DNA from: Pseudomonas aylmerensis
Lineage (GTDB): Bacteria; Pseudomonadota; Gammaproteobacteria; Pseudomonadales; Pseudomonadaceae
NCBI RefSeq assembly: GCF_001702265.1
Contig: NZ_MAUE01000012.1
Location: 442,172-506,171, forward strand
Direction of reading: 5' to 3'
DNA length: 64,000 nt
Part shown: in pieces, positions 27,649 to 36,664 of the stretch
Numbering within the stretch: position 1 is the first letter of the stretch
Layout: each line of letters opens with the position of its first letter
The notes under the pieces: model-generated
The model's input: only the letters and a program-made list of their open reading frames with translations
The model's database searches: none
Told to the model about the DNA's origin: nothing
Position numbers and translations under genes: made by a program

Positions 27649-28092
27649 GAAGATCAAATGTGTGTGGCTTGCCTGTGAAGGCGGTGGGTCAGGCATGCAC
27701 GGCATCAACTGCCAGCCCGCCTTCGCGAGCAAGCCCGCTCCCACAGGGGGCTCCGGGTATGATTCGGGGCCTCGGGTGTATGGAGATCCAATGTGGGAGC
27801 TGGCTTGCCTGCGAAGGCGGTGGGTCAGCACCGAATGCATCAACTGACACACCGCCTTCGCGAGCAAGCCCGCTCCCACAGGGGGTTCTGGTATGGCTCG
27901 GGTATGCGGGTGTATGGAGATCAAATGTGGGAGCTGGCTTGCCTGCGAAAGCGGTGGGTCAGTTGCCGAATGCATCAACTGACACACCGCCTTCGCGAGC
28001 AAGCCCGCTCCCACAGGGGGAGCCGGGTATGACTCGGGGCCTCGGGTGTATGAAGATCAAATGTGGGAGCTGGCTTGCCTGCGAAGGCGGTC
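27575..28092. repeat. Tandem array of about 3.5 REPIN-containing units (period 133-136 bp)
   Basis: The marker GTATGACTCGGGGCCTCGGGTGTA begins at 27624, 27757, 27891 and 28027, giving spacings of 133, 134 and 136. Each unit contains a full REPIN (TGTGGGAGCTGGCTTGCCTG ... CGAGCAAGCCCGCTCCCACA) plus a constant roughly 45-bp linker. The REP arms within a unit are of two types: GGCTTGCCTGCGAA on the left and CGCGAGCAAGCCCGCTC on the right. The array fills the gap between two convergent genes, overlapping the 3' end of the aminopeptidase gene and touching the stop codon of the HAD gene. Small open frames inside it are repeat artefacts. Confidence 0.9.
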
Positions 28093-28752
28093 TCAAGCGC
28101 GCGGCAAAAATGCCTGGTGCATCTCGGCCAGCGTTTCGAAATGCCAGGTCGGCGCCTCGGCATTCAACTCTGCAAAACTGCCAAATCCATAGCCGACCGC
28201 CGCCGAATCCAGGCCATTGCTGCGGGCGCCGATCAGGTCATGCTTGCGGTCGCCAATCATCAGGGTGGTCGAAGGATCAAGGCCTTCCTCGCTGATCAAG
28301 TGCGCAATCAGCTCAACCTTGTTGGTCCGCGTCCCATCCAGCTCGCTGCCGTAGATCACCTTGAAGTGCTTGGCGAAGTCTAAATGCCGAGCGATCTCGC
28401 GGGCAAACACCCAAGGCTTGGACGTTGCTACATAGAGCTGGCGACCCTGGTTGCCCAAGTCTTCCAGCAGTGGCATTACGCCGTCGAACACGCGGTTTTC
28501 ATACAGGCCGGTGACCTTGAAGCGCTCACGGTAGAAATTCACCGCCTCCCACGCCTTGGCCTCGTCGAAGCCATAAAACTGCATGAACGCCTGCAACAGC
28601 GGCGGGCCGATGAAGTGTTCGAGCTTGGTCAGGTCCGGCTCATCGATCCCCAGCTTGCCGAGGGCGTACTGGATCGAACGGGTGATGCCCTCGCGCGGAT
28701 CGGTGAGGGTGCCATCCAGGTCGAACAGGACGGTTGAGTAGTTGAGGGTCAT
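28093..28752 (-). CDS. HAD-family phosphatase (Gph-like)
   Basis: This 219-residue haloacid-dehalogenase hydrolase has the nucleophile motif FDLDGTLTDP near residue 11, motif II VATSKPW, the lysine region and motif IV MIGDRKHDLIGAR. Phosphoglycolate or a nucleotide is a likely substrate, but this cannot be decided. Its start overlaps the carbonic-anhydrase-like gene by 4 nt. Its stop codon is the first base triplet after the REP array. Confidence 0.9.
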   Translation of the reverse strand: MTLNYSTVLFDLDGTLTDPREGITRSIQYALGKLGIDEPDLTKLEHFIGPPLLQAFMQFYGFDEAKAWEAVNFYRERFKVTGLYENRVFDGVMPLLEDLGNQGRQLYVATSKPWVFAREIARHLDFAKHFKVIYGSELDGTRTNKVELIAHLISEEGLDPSTTLMIGDRKHDLIGARSNGLDSAAVGYGFGSFAELNAEAPTWHFETLAEMHQAFLPRA

Positions 28753-29291
28753 TGATCGAATCCTTCCGCCAGGTGCAGGTCTTTGAGCTTCACGTAGTTC
28801 GCGGCGCTGTAGGTGAAAAAGGCACGCTCCTTGTCAGTCAGCGCGCGGATTTGTTTAACCGGGCTACCCACGTACAAAAAGCCGCTGTCGAGTTTCTTGC
28901 CAGGCGGCACCAGGCTGCCGGCGCCGATGATCACGTCGTCCTCCACCACGGCGCCGTCCATCACGATGCTGCCCATGCCGATCAACACCCGGTTGCCGAC
29001 GCTGCAACCATGCAGCATGACTTTGTGGGCGACGGTCACGTCATCGCCGATCAGCAGCGGGAAGCCGTCAGGATTGAAGGGCCCGGCGTGGGTAATGTGC
29101 AGCACGCAGCCATCCTGCACGCTGGTGCGCGCGCCGATACGGATGCGGTGCATGTCGCCGCGAATCACGGTCAGCGGCCAGACCGAGCTGTCGGTGCCGA
29201 TTTCGACATCGCCGATCACCACCGCCGAAATATCGACAAAAGCCCCGGCGCCCAGGGTTGGCGTGTGGTTCTGATAGGTGCGAAGGGTCAC
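28749..29291 (-). CDS. Gamma-carbonic anhydrase family protein (YrdA type)
   Basis: This 180-residue left-handed beta-helix protein shows hexapeptide repeats throughout (VVIGDVEIGTDSSVWPLTVIRGD). The metal-ligand histidines of gamma-carbonic anhydrases are in HITHAG and TVAHKVMLHG. Catalytic activity of YrdA members is unproven. It is divergent from prlC (102 bp) and precedes the HAD gene in an overlapping pair. Confidence 0.92.
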   Translation of the reverse strand: MTLRTYQNHTPTLGAGAFVDISAVVIGDVEIGTDSSVWPLTVIRGDMHRIRIGARTSVQDGCVLHITHAGPFNPDGFPLLIGDDVTVAHKVMLHGCSVGNRVLIGMGSIVMDGAVVEDDVIIGAGSLVPPGKKLDSGFLYVGSPVKQIRALTDKERAFFTYSAANYVKLKDLHLAEGFDQ

Positions 29292-29393
29292 GATAGCCTC
29301 TCTCTTATGTGCTGATAGCTGCGGTGGGCGTTGATTGTAATTAAGATGGCCCCATCTTTGTTCTTACATGTTTCTTCAGCCAAGGTGCCAACC

Positions 29394-31445
29394 GTGAGCG
29401 CGAACAACCCTCTTCTGCAGTCCTACGACCTGCCGCCGTTCTCGGCGATCCGTGCCGAGCACGTGCAGCCGGCCATCGAACAGATCCTCGCCGACAACCG
29501 TGTCGCCATCGAAGGCATCCTGCAAAGCCAGGGTAAAAATCCGACATGGGCAGGCCTGGTGCTGGCCATGGACGAACTGAACGACCGCCTGGGCGCCGCC
29601 TGGAGCCCGGTCAGCCACCTCAACGCCGTGTGCAACAGCGCCGAACTGCGCGAAGCCTACGAGGCTTGCCTGCCGGCGTTGAGCGCCTATTCCACCGAGA
29701 TGGGCCAGAACCGCGAACTGTTCCAGGCCTTCGAAGCCCTGGCCAACAGCCCGGAGGCTGCCGGTTTCGACGTGGCGCAAAAAACCATCCTGGAACATTC
29801 CCTGCGCGACTTCCGCCTGTCGGGTATCGATCTGCCGCCTGAGCAGCAAAAGCGCTACGCCGAAGTGCAGAGCAAGCTGTCCGAGTTGGGCAGTAAGTTT
29901 TCCAACCAGCTGCTGGACGCCACCCAGGCCTGGACCAAGCACGTTACCGATGAAGCCACCCTCGCCGGCCTGACCGATTCGGCCAAGGCGCAGATGGCTG
30001 CCGCCGCCCAGGCCAAAGGCCTGGATGGCTGGCTGATCACCCTGGAGTTCCCGAGCTACTACGCGGTGATGACCTACGCCCAGGAGCGCGCCCTGCGTGA
30101 AGAAGTCTACGCGGCGTACTGCACTCGTGCGTCGGACCAAGGCCCGAACGCTGGTCAGAATGATAACGGCCCGGTGATGGAACAGATCCTCGACCTGCGT
30201 CAGGAACTGGCCAAGCTGCTCGGCTACGCCTCGTTCTCCGAGCTGAGCCTGGCGACCAAAATGGCTGAGTCCAGCGACCAGGTGTTGACCTTCCTGCGTG
30301 ACCTGGCCAAGCGCAGCAAGCCGTTTGCCGCCCAGGATCTGCAGCAACTGCGGGCCTACGCCGCCGAACAAGGCTGCGCCGACCTGCAAAGCTGGGACAG
30401 CGGTTTCTACGGCGAAAAACTTCGCGAGCAGCGCTACAGCGTGTCGCAAGAAGCCCTGCGCGCCTATTTCCCGATCGACAAAGTGCTCGGCGGCCTGTTT
30501 GCCATCGTTCAGCGCCTGTACGGCATAGAGATTGCCGAGCAAAAAGGCTTCGACACCTGGCACCCGGATGTCCGCCTGTTTGAAATCAAGGAAAACGGCC
30601 AGCATGTCGGCCGCTTCTTCTTCGACCTGTACGCCCGCGCCAACAAGCGTGGCGGTGCCTGGATGGACGGCGCGCGCGATCGTCGTCGCACCCTCGACGG
30701 CGTGCTGCAAAGCCCGGTCGCCAACCTGGTGTGCAATTTCACCCCGGCCGACAGCGGCAAGCCTGCCCTGTTGACCCACGATGAAGTGACCACCCTGTTC
30801 CACGAATTCGGCCACGGCCTGCACCACCTGCTGACCCGCGTCGAACATGCCGGCGTGTCCGGTATCAACGGCGTGGCTTGGGATGCGGTGGAATTGCCGA
30901 GCCAATTCATGGAGAACTGGTGCTGGGAGCCGGAAGGCCTCGCACTGATCTCCGGCCACTATGAAACCGGCGAGCCGCTGCCCCAGGACCTGCTGGAAAA
31001 AATGCTCGCGGCAAAAAACTTCCAGTCGGGCCTGATGATGGTGCGCCAGCTGGAGTTCTCGCTGTTCGACTTCGAACTGCATGCCACTCACGGCGATGGC
31101 CGCAGCGTGGCGCAAGTGCTCGAAGGCGTGCGTGACGAGGTGTCGGTGATGCGTCCGCCCGCCTACAACCGCTTCCCGAACAGCTTTGCGCACATTTTCG
31201 CCGGCGGTTATGCGGCGGGTTACTACAGCTATAAATGGGCCGAAGTGCTGTCGGCGGATGCCTTCTCCAAGTTCGAGGAAGACGGCGTGCTCAATGCCGA
31301 GACCGGCCGCGCATTCCGCGAGGCGATCCTCGCCCGTGGTGGCTCGCAGGCACCGATGGTGCTGTTCGTCGACTTCCGCGGACGGGCGCCGTCGATTGAC
31401 GCACTCTTGCGCCACAGCGGCCTGAGTGAGGACGCGGCAGCATGA
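29394..31445 (+). CDS. prlC: Oligopeptidase A
   Basis: This 683-residue cytoplasmic M3 zinc metallopeptidase degrades oligopeptides including cleaved signal peptides. The zinc site is HEFGH at residues 470-474, with the downstream Glu in ENWCWEPEGL. I chose the GTG at 29394 (reads SANNPLLQSYDLPPF after initiation), preceded by AAGG. An ATG 21 codons earlier gives a tail unlike the family. It overlaps the next gene by 4 nt (ATGA). Confidence 0.96.
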   Translation: MSANNPLLQSYDLPPFSAIRAEHVQPAIEQILADNRVAIEGILQSQGKNPTWAGLVLAMDELNDRLGAAWSPVSHLNAVCNSAELREAYEACLPALSAYSTEMGQNRELFQAFEALANSPEAAGFDVAQKTILEHSLRDFRLSGIDLPPEQQKRYAEVQSKLSELGSKFSNQLLDATQAWTKHVTDEATLAGLTDSAKAQMAAAAQAKGLDGWLITLEFPSYYAVMTYAQERALREEVYAAYCTRASDQGPNAGQNDNGPVMEQILDLRQELAKLLGYASFSELSLATKMAESSDQVLTFLRDLAKRSKPFAAQDLQQLRAYAAEQGCADLQSWDSGFYGEKLREQRYSVSQEALRAYFPIDKVLGGLFAIVQRLYGIEIAEQKGFDTWHPDVRLFEIKENGQHVGRFFFDLYARANKRGGAWMDGARDRRRTLDGVLQSPVANLVCNFTPADSGKPALLTHDEVTTLFHEFGHGLHHLLTRVEHAGVSGINGVAWDAVELPSQFMENWCWEPEGLALISGHYETGEPLPQDLLEKMLAAKNFQSGLMMVRQLEFSLFDFELHATHGDGRSVAQVLEGVRDEVSVMRPPAYNRFPNSFAHIFAGGYAAGYYSYKWAEVLSADAFSKFEEDGVLNAETGRAFREAILARGGSQAPMVLFVDFRGRAPSIDALLRHSGLSEDAAA

Positions 31446-31714
31446 GTGAAGGGCCTGTGATTACCAAAAAGCAATTTATCGCCGGGGCGGTCTGCCCGGC
31501 GTGCAGCGAGCCGGACAAGCTCAAGATGTGGACTGAAGACAACGTGCCGCACCGCGAGTGTGTGGCCTGCGGGTATACCGATACGCTGAATGACCAGGGG
31601 TTGTCGGTGCCCAAGGAGTTGGGTACGCGGGTCAACACCTCGGCGTTGAAAGCGCCGGACCCAAAAGTGCAGGCGGTGCAGTTCTTTCCCAATCCCAAGC
31701 TGAAAAAAGACTGA
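31442..31714 (+). CDS. YheV-family zinc-ribbon protein
   Basis: This 90-residue protein has two cysteine pairs, CPAC (about 18-21) and CVAC (about 40-43), forming a zinc ribbon, and a basic C-terminus (NPKLKKD). YheV proteins are uncharacterised. Translation is coupled to prlC by the 4-nt overlap, and this prlC-yheV pairing is conserved in gammaproteobacteria as far as I recall. Confidence 0.9.
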   Translation: MSEGPVITKKQFIAGAVCPACSEPDKLKMWTEDNVPHRECVACGYTDTLNDQGLSVPKELGTRVNTSALKAPDPKVQAVQFFPNPKLKKD

Positions 31715-31716
31715 AG

Positions 31717-31807
31717 CCTGCTTCCTGGCGGCGCTGGCTAGCCTGCGATAGCCCCAACGCGGTGTGACTGAAACACCGCGTAATTGCTTCGCAGGCAGGC
31801 TCCTATA
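31717..31807. repeat. Degenerate REPIN between convergent yheV and tpbA-like genes
   Basis: Outer REP-like arms (CTGGCTAGCCTGCGAT / TTCGCAGGCAGGCTCCTATAG) flank a perfect inner hairpin CGCGGTGT (31758-31765) / ACACCGCG (31773-31780). It overlaps the last bases of the phosphatase gene and is likely a two-way terminator. Confidence 0.65.
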
Positions 31808-32459
31808 GTTGCTCTTCAGTCTTGTTCGTTGTCGAAATCCAATCCTTCATCGAGCACAGTGCAAATGCACTGGTGCTGCAATCACCCTTCGCCAAGGCAG
31901 TGCGCAACTTGTCGACATCCGCCTGGATCATGTAGCGAACACCGTCCTTGAAGCCACTGCTGCCGCCGAAACCACCCAAGGTCATCTCGTTCAGCGCGTC
32001 TTCCTTGCTCCATCCCTGGATCACCACGCGATACATCGCCGCCATCAGGCCGGTGCGGTCTGAGCCATGCTTGCAATGCATGAGCACCGGGCCGTTGGCC
32101 TCGGCAGCCTGAATGGCCCTCAGTGCAGTGAGAACGTCGGCGTCATCGACATGGTTGGTGCGGTAGGTCAGTTGCACCTGCTTGATATCAGCGTTCTTCA
32201 GCCAGGCCGAATCGGATTCCGGCAGAAAGTTGATCACCGTACCGATCTTCAGGTTTTTCAAGACCGGCAGCGCATTGCTGTCCGGCAGCGCGCTGCGATA
32301 GAGCGTGGGCGTCATCTGGTGCAGGTTGAATTGATTGCCCACGGGTTGGGCCCACTCCGGGGAGCGCAGCGATGTAGTCTCGTCCGCTCGGGCTTGGGCG
32401 ATGGCGAGCAGCGCCATACAGGCCAGGCCGAGCGCTGGCAGCAATCGAATCTTGAACAT
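31803..32459 (-). CDS. tpbA: TpbA-like periplasmic tyrosine phosphatase
   Basis: This 218-residue precursor has a signal peptide (about 1-25, ARA/DE). The dual-specificity/tyrosine phosphatase motif HCKHGSDRTG gives nucleophile Cys129 and Arg135. Acidic residues in NHVDDADV (Asp105/106) fit the general acid. Length, signal peptide and blocks such as SPTLYRSALP-like PTLYRSALPD, VLMHCKHG and AAMYRVVIQGW match P. aeruginosa TpbA as I recall it. TpbA dephosphorylates the periplasmic part of the diguanylate cyclase TpbB/YfiN and lowers c-di-GMP and biofilm. No yfiBNR genes are in the window. Confidence 0.85.
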   Translation of the reverse strand: MFKIRLLPALGLACMALLAIAQARADETTSLRSPEWAQPVGNQFNLHQMTPTLYRSALPDSNALPVLKNLKIGTVINFLPESDSAWLKNADIKQVQLTYRTNHVDDADVLTALRAIQAAEANGPVLMHCKHGSDRTGLMAAMYRVVIQGWSKEDALNEMTLGGFGGSSGFKDGVRYMIQADVDKLRTALAKGDCSTSAFALCSMKDWISTTNKTEEQL

Positions 32460-32732
32460 GGGTGAGTGACCGAGCAGGGCGTTGATTGATGAGCCCTAGC
32501 GTCGTTTGTCGGCGGTCAACGGCGCGTGAGGGGCTCGTCAAAGAATCGTGATTGAAGCGCCGGATCGGCTGTTTTTCTCGCTGAATCGATTCTTCAAATC
32601 CTTAGCCTGCTATCATTTGTAACTATTGATTGCCAATATGTTCTATCCCTTTGGATCCCATTTCCTGGCAAGCCTTCACGCTGCTCTCAGAAGCGGCTGA
32701 TAAAACCCGTGACCACATGATGAGGTGCACCC

Positions 32733-33485
32733 ATGTCTGATCAAGATCAAGACAACCCCCGGCGTGACTTTCTGCGCAAATCCTTGACCTTGATCCCGGT
32801 GGTCACGGTTGCCAGTACCGGCCTTGGCGGTTCGATGCTGATGGCCACGCCCGAGCCTGCCCAAGCTGCGCCGGCAAAGCCTGCGGCCAGCGACAAGGCC
32901 TATGAACCGAGCTATTTCAGCGCCGAAGAGTGGGCGTTTCTCAACGCCGCCGTCGCCCGCCTGATCCCTGCCGACGCCCAAGGGCCCGGTGCGCTGGAAG
33001 CCGGCGCGCCGGAGTACATCGACCGCCAGATGAACACGCCCTACGCCAGCGGCGCACTGTGGTTCATGCAAGGTCCATTCAATGCCGATGCCACGCCCGA
33101 GATGGGCTGGCAGAGCAAGTTGGTGCCCAAGGAGATTTATCGCCTGGGCATTGCTGCCACGGATGCCTGGTCGAAGGCGTTCAACGGTAAGGCTTTTGCT
33201 GCGCAAGACAGCGCTACCCAGGACGATATGTTGCGGCGCCTGGAAGCCGGTGGCAGTGAAGTCAGCGCACATTTCGACACAGTGCCGGCGAAGATGTTTT
33301 TCAATTTGCTGCTGCAAAACACCAAGGAAGGGTTCTTCTGCGACCCGATTCACGGCGGCAACAAAGGCATGGTCGGCTGGACCATGATCGGCTTCCCCGG
33401 CGCCCGCGCCGATTTCATGGATTGGGTGGAACGCAACGAGCAATACCCCTTCCCGGCTGTTTCCATCCGCGGCGAGAGGGCATAA
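32733..33485 (+). CDS. Gluconate 2-dehydrogenase-type gamma subunit (Tat-exported)
   Basis: This 250-residue small subunit carries a twin-arginine signal (NPRRDFLRKSLTLI, residues 8-21). The gluconate-dehydrogenase subunit 3 domain follows (EEWAFLNAAVARLIPADAQGPGALEAG, EYIDRQMNTPYA and GFFCDPIHGGNKGMVGW). It escorts the FAD subunit through the Tat system and forms the first gene of a three-gene operon. The 2-nt gap to the next gene implies coupling. Gluconate is the expected substrate of the complex, but related polyol/keto-acid dehydrogenases share the architecture. Confidence 0.92.
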   Translation: MSDQDQDNPRRDFLRKSLTLIPVVTVASTGLGGSMLMATPEPAQAAPAKPAASDKAYEPSYFSAEEWAFLNAAVARLIPADAQGPGALEAGAPEYIDRQMNTPYASGALWFMQGPFNADATPEMGWQSKLVPKEIYRLGIAATDAWSKAFNGKAFAAQDSATQDDMLRRLEAGGSEVSAHFDTVPAKMFFNLLLQNTKEGFFCDPIHGGNKGMVGWTMIGFPGARADFMDWVERNEQYPFPAVSIRGERA

Positions 33486-33487
33486 AC

Positions 33488-35272
33488 GTGGCGACCATCA
33501 TGAAGAAAGTGGATGCAGTGATCGTGGGTTTCGGCTGGACCGGCGCGATCATGGCCAAGGAGCTGACGGAAGCCGGCCTCAACGTGGTAGCGCTGGAGCG
33601 CGGCCCGATGCAGGACACTTACCCGGACGGCAACTATCCGCAGGTCATCGACGAACTGACCTACAGCGTGCGTAAAAAACTCTTCCAGGACATATCCAAG
33701 GAGACCGTGACCATTCGCCATAGCGTGAATGATGTCGCCCTGCCCAACCGCCAATTGGGCGCGTTCTTGCCCGGCAACGGCGTGGGCGGCGCGGGCCTGC
33801 ACTGGTCGGGGGTGCACTTTCGCGTCGACCCGATCGAGTTGCGCATGCGCAGTCACTATGAAGAGCGCTACGGCAAGAACTTCATTCCCAAGGACATGAC
33901 CATCCAGGACTTCGGCGTCAGTTACGAAGAGCTGGAGCCGTTTTTCGACTATGCGGAGAAAGTCTTCGGCACCTCAGGCCAGGCCTGGACCGTGAAAGGT
34001 CAGCTCGTAGGCGAAGGCCGTGGCGGCAACCCGTATGCGCCGGATCGCTCCAACCCGTTCCCGTTGGAAGCGCAGAAAAACACCGTCTCCGCACAGCTGT
34101 TTCAGAAAGCGGCGGCTGAAGGCGGCTACAAACCCTACAACCTGCCGTCGGCCAATACCTCGGGGCCGTACACCAACCCCTACGGCGCGCAGATGGGCCC
34201 GTGCAACTTCTGCGGTTTCTGCAGCGGCTATGTCTGCTACATGTATTCCAAGGCCTCGCCGAACGTGAACATCCTGCCGGCGCTGCGCCAGGTGCCGAAC
34301 TTTGAGCTGCGGCCCAATTCCCACGTGCTCAAGGTCAATCTCGACAGCACCAAGAGCAAGGCCACGGGCGTGACCTACATCGACGGCCAGGGTCGCGAAT
34401 GCGAGCAACCGGCAGACCTGGTGATCATCGGCTCCTTCCAGTTCAACAATGTGCGCCTGATGTTGCTTTCGGGTATCGGCAAGCCTTACGACCCGATTAC
34501 CAACGAGGGCGTGGTGGGCAGGAACTTTGCCTACCAGAACATGGGCACGATCAAGGCGTTCTTCGACAAGGACACCCACACCAACAACTTCATCGGCGCG
34601 GGCGGCAATGGCGTGGCCATCGATGACTTCAACGCCGATAACTTCGACCACGGGCCCCACGGCTTTGTGGGCGGCTCGCCGATGTGGGTCAACCAGGCTG
34701 GCAGCCGGCCGATTGCCGGTACGTCCAACCCGCCGGGCACCCCGGCCTGGGGCAGTGCCTGGAAACGCGCTACCGCCGATTACTACACCCACCAGGTGTC
34801 GATGGACTCCCACGGCGCGCATCAATCCTACCGGGGCAACTACCTGGATCTGGACCCGGTGTATCGCGATGCCTACGGCTTGCCATTGCTACGGATGACG
34901 TTCGATTGGCAGGAAAACGACATCAAGATGAACCGCTTCATGATGGAAAAGATGGGCAAGGTCGCTCAGGCAATGAACCCCAAGGCAATTGCCGTGCTCG
35001 GCAAAAAGGTCGGTGAGCACTTCAACACTGCCTCTTACCAGACCACCCACCTCAATGGTGGCGCGATCATGGGCACCGATCCGAAGACCAGTGCGTTGAA
35101 CCGCTACCTGCAATCCTGGGATGTACACAACGTGTTTGTCCCAGGCGCGTCCGCCTTCCCACAAGGGTTGGGCTACAACCCTACCGGCCTGGTCGCTGCC
35201 CTGACCTATTGGTCGGCGCGGGCGATCCGCGAGCAGTACCTGAAAAACCCCGGCCCACTGGTTCAGGCATAA
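33488..35272 (+). CDS. GMC-type FAD subunit of the membrane dehydrogenase
   Basis: This 594-residue catalytic subunit has the FAD-binding ADP motif VDAVIVGFGWTGAIMAKEL near the N-terminus, a GNGVGGAGLHWSGVHFR block, a Cys cluster (CNFCGFCSGYVC near residue 240) and a C-terminal His/Asn active-site region (TTHLNGGAIMG, GYNPTGLVAAL). It oxidises the sugar acid in the periplasm and passes electrons to the cytochrome c subunit. I chose GTG 33488 with GAGAGGG 7 nt upstream; ATG 33500 is an alternative. It has no signal of its own, consistent with Tat piggy-back export. Confidence 0.92.
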   Translation: MATIMKKVDAVIVGFGWTGAIMAKELTEAGLNVVALERGPMQDTYPDGNYPQVIDELTYSVRKKLFQDISKETVTIRHSVNDVALPNRQLGAFLPGNGVGGAGLHWSGVHFRVDPIELRMRSHYEERYGKNFIPKDMTIQDFGVSYEELEPFFDYAEKVFGTSGQAWTVKGQLVGEGRGGNPYAPDRSNPFPLEAQKNTVSAQLFQKAAAEGGYKPYNLPSANTSGPYTNPYGAQMGPCNFCGFCSGYVCYMYSKASPNVNILPALRQVPNFELRPNSHVLKVNLDSTKSKATGVTYIDGQGRECEQPADLVIIGSFQFNNVRLMLLSGIGKPYDPITNEGVVGRNFAYQNMGTIKAFFDKDTHTNNFIGAGGNGVAIDDFNADNFDHGPHGFVGGSPMWVNQAGSRPIAGTSNPPGTPAWGSAWKRATADYYTHQVSMDSHGAHQSYRGNYLDLDPVYRDAYGLPLLRMTFDWQENDIKMNRFMMEKMGKVAQAMNPKAIAVLGKKVGEHFNTASYQTTHLNGGAIMGTDPKTSALNRYLQSWDVHNVFVPGASAFPQGLGYNPTGLVAALTYWSARAIREQYLKNPGPLVQA

Positions 35273-35284
35273 GGAGCGATGACC

Positions 35285-36583
35285 ATGAAAGCACTCGTTA
35301 TCGCCTCCCTGGCGCTGTTCAGCAGTTGTTCGATCAGCGCCGCTGAAACCGACCTGGTCAAGCAGGGTGAATACCTGGCCCGCGCCGGTGACTGCGTGGC
35401 CTGCCATACCGCCAAAGGCGGCAAGCCATTCGCTGGCGGCCTGCCGATGGAGACCCCGATCGGGGTGATCTATTCCACCAACATCACCCCGGACAAGACC
35501 GGCCTGGGTGACTACAGCTTTGAGGACTTCGACAAGGCCGTGCGCCACGGCGTCGCCAAGAGCGGTAGTACGCTTTACCCGGCAATGCCATATCCGTCCT
35601 ATGCGCGCGTCAGCGAAAGCGATATGCAGGCGTTGTATGCGTACTTCATGAAGGGCGTCGAGCCGGTCGCGCAGGAGAACAAGGACAGCGATATTCCGTG
35701 GCCCCTGAGCATGCGCTGGCCGTTGGCGGCGTGGCGCTGGATGTTCGCCCCCGAGGTGGCGGACTACCAGGCAGCGGCGGGTGCCGACCCGGTGATCAGC
35801 CGCGGTGCCTACTTGGTTGAAGGCCTCGGCCACTGCGGCGCGTGCCATACGCCACGGGCGCTGACCATGCAGGAAAAAGCCCTGAGTGCGACTGACGGCA
35901 ATGCATTCCTGTCCGGCAGCGCGCCGCTGGAAGGCTGGATCGCCAAGAGCCTGCGCGGCGACCACAAGGACGGCCTCGGCAGTTGGAGCGAGGAGCAACT
36001 GGTGCAATTTCTCAAGACCGGTCGCAGTGATCGCAGCGCGGTGTTTGGCGGCATGAGCGACGTGATCGTGCACAGCATGCAATACATGTCGCAGGACGAC
36101 CTGACCGCTATCGCTCGCTACCTCAAGAGCCTGCCGGCGGTGGACCCCAAGGATCAGCCGCACGCCTACGACAAGCAGGTGGCCGAGGCCTTGTGGAAGG
36201 GTGATGACAGCAAGCCGGGCGCGTCGGTGTATATCGATAACTGCGCGGCCTGCCACCGGACCGACGGCCATGGCTACACGCGGGTGTTCCCGGCGCTGGC
36301 GGGCAACCCGGTGGTGCAGACGGCGGATGCCACGTCCTTGATCAACATCGTGTTGAACGGCGGCACCTTGCCGGCGACGCACACGGCACCGTCGACCTTC
36401 ACCATGCCGGCCTTCGCCTGGCGTCTGTCGGACCAGGAAGTGGCGGATGTGGTCAGTTTCGTTCGCGGCAGCTGGGGCAACAAGGGCGCGCCGGTCAAGG
36501 CCAGCGACGTGGCGGACTTGCGCAAGAGTGATATGCGCACGACCTCGGGCGATGACCTGGGCCAAGTGACGCAAAAGCACTGA
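35285..36583 (+). CDS. Triheme cytochrome c subunit of the membrane dehydrogenase
   Basis: This 432-residue protein has a Sec signal (cleaved about SAA/ET) and three CXXCH heme sites: CVACH, CGACH and CAACH, in three cytochrome c domains. It receives electrons from the FAD subunit and hands them to ubiquinone at the membrane. I chose the second ATG (35285) because AAGGAG lies 8 nt upstream. This gene ends the operon; the next gene has its own SOS-type promoter. Confidence 0.93.
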   Translation: MKALVIASLALFSSCSISAAETDLVKQGEYLARAGDCVACHTAKGGKPFAGGLPMETPIGVIYSTNITPDKTGLGDYSFEDFDKAVRHGVAKSGSTLYPAMPYPSYARVSESDMQALYAYFMKGVEPVAQENKDSDIPWPLSMRWPLAAWRWMFAPEVADYQAAAGADPVISRGAYLVEGLGHCGACHTPRALTMQEKALSATDGNAFLSGSAPLEGWIAKSLRGDHKDGLGSWSEEQLVQFLKTGRSDRSAVFGGMSDVIVHSMQYMSQDDLTAIARYLKSLPAVDPKDQPHAYDKQVAEALWKGDDSKPGASVYIDNCAACHRTDGHGYTRVFPALAGNPVVQTADATSLINIVLNGGTLPATHTAPSTFTMPAFAWRLSDQEVADVVSFVRGSWGNKGAPVKASDVADLRKSDMRTTSGDDLGQVTQKH

Positions 36584-36622
36584 TCCTGCCCTGACCGCCA
36601 GACGGCACTGGTCAGGAACCTC

Positions 36623-36660
36623 GCGCCTCGATACTGTATATAAAAACAGTATCGAGGCGC
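36623..36660. promoter_or_regulatory. LexA (SOS) box inside a perfect 15-bp inverted repeat
   Basis: CTGTATATAAAAACAG (36634-36649) fits the LexA consensus CTG-N10-CAG with the usual AT-rich centre. It sits inside a larger perfect dyad: GCGCCTCGATACTGT (36623-36637) and ACAGTATCGAGGCGC (36646-36660). GAGG in the right arm is also the ribosome site, 7 nt before the ATG at 36665. A TATATA -10 in the middle would start transcription near 36650, giving a very short leader. In P. aeruginosa the homologous gene PA0069 is reported in the LexA regulon. Confidence 0.85.
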
Positions 36661-36664
36661 TTTC

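Noticed and set aside
27575..28092. Possible CRISPR array because of regular repeats
   Set aside because: Period is about 134 bp, units contain internal inverted repeats and nearly all of each unit is conserved. There are no short constant repeats with unique spacers and no cas genes.
27660..28295. 211-codon frame reading through the REP array
   Set aside because: It consists of repeated SRASPLPQG/GSWLACEGG translations of REP sequence; not a gene.
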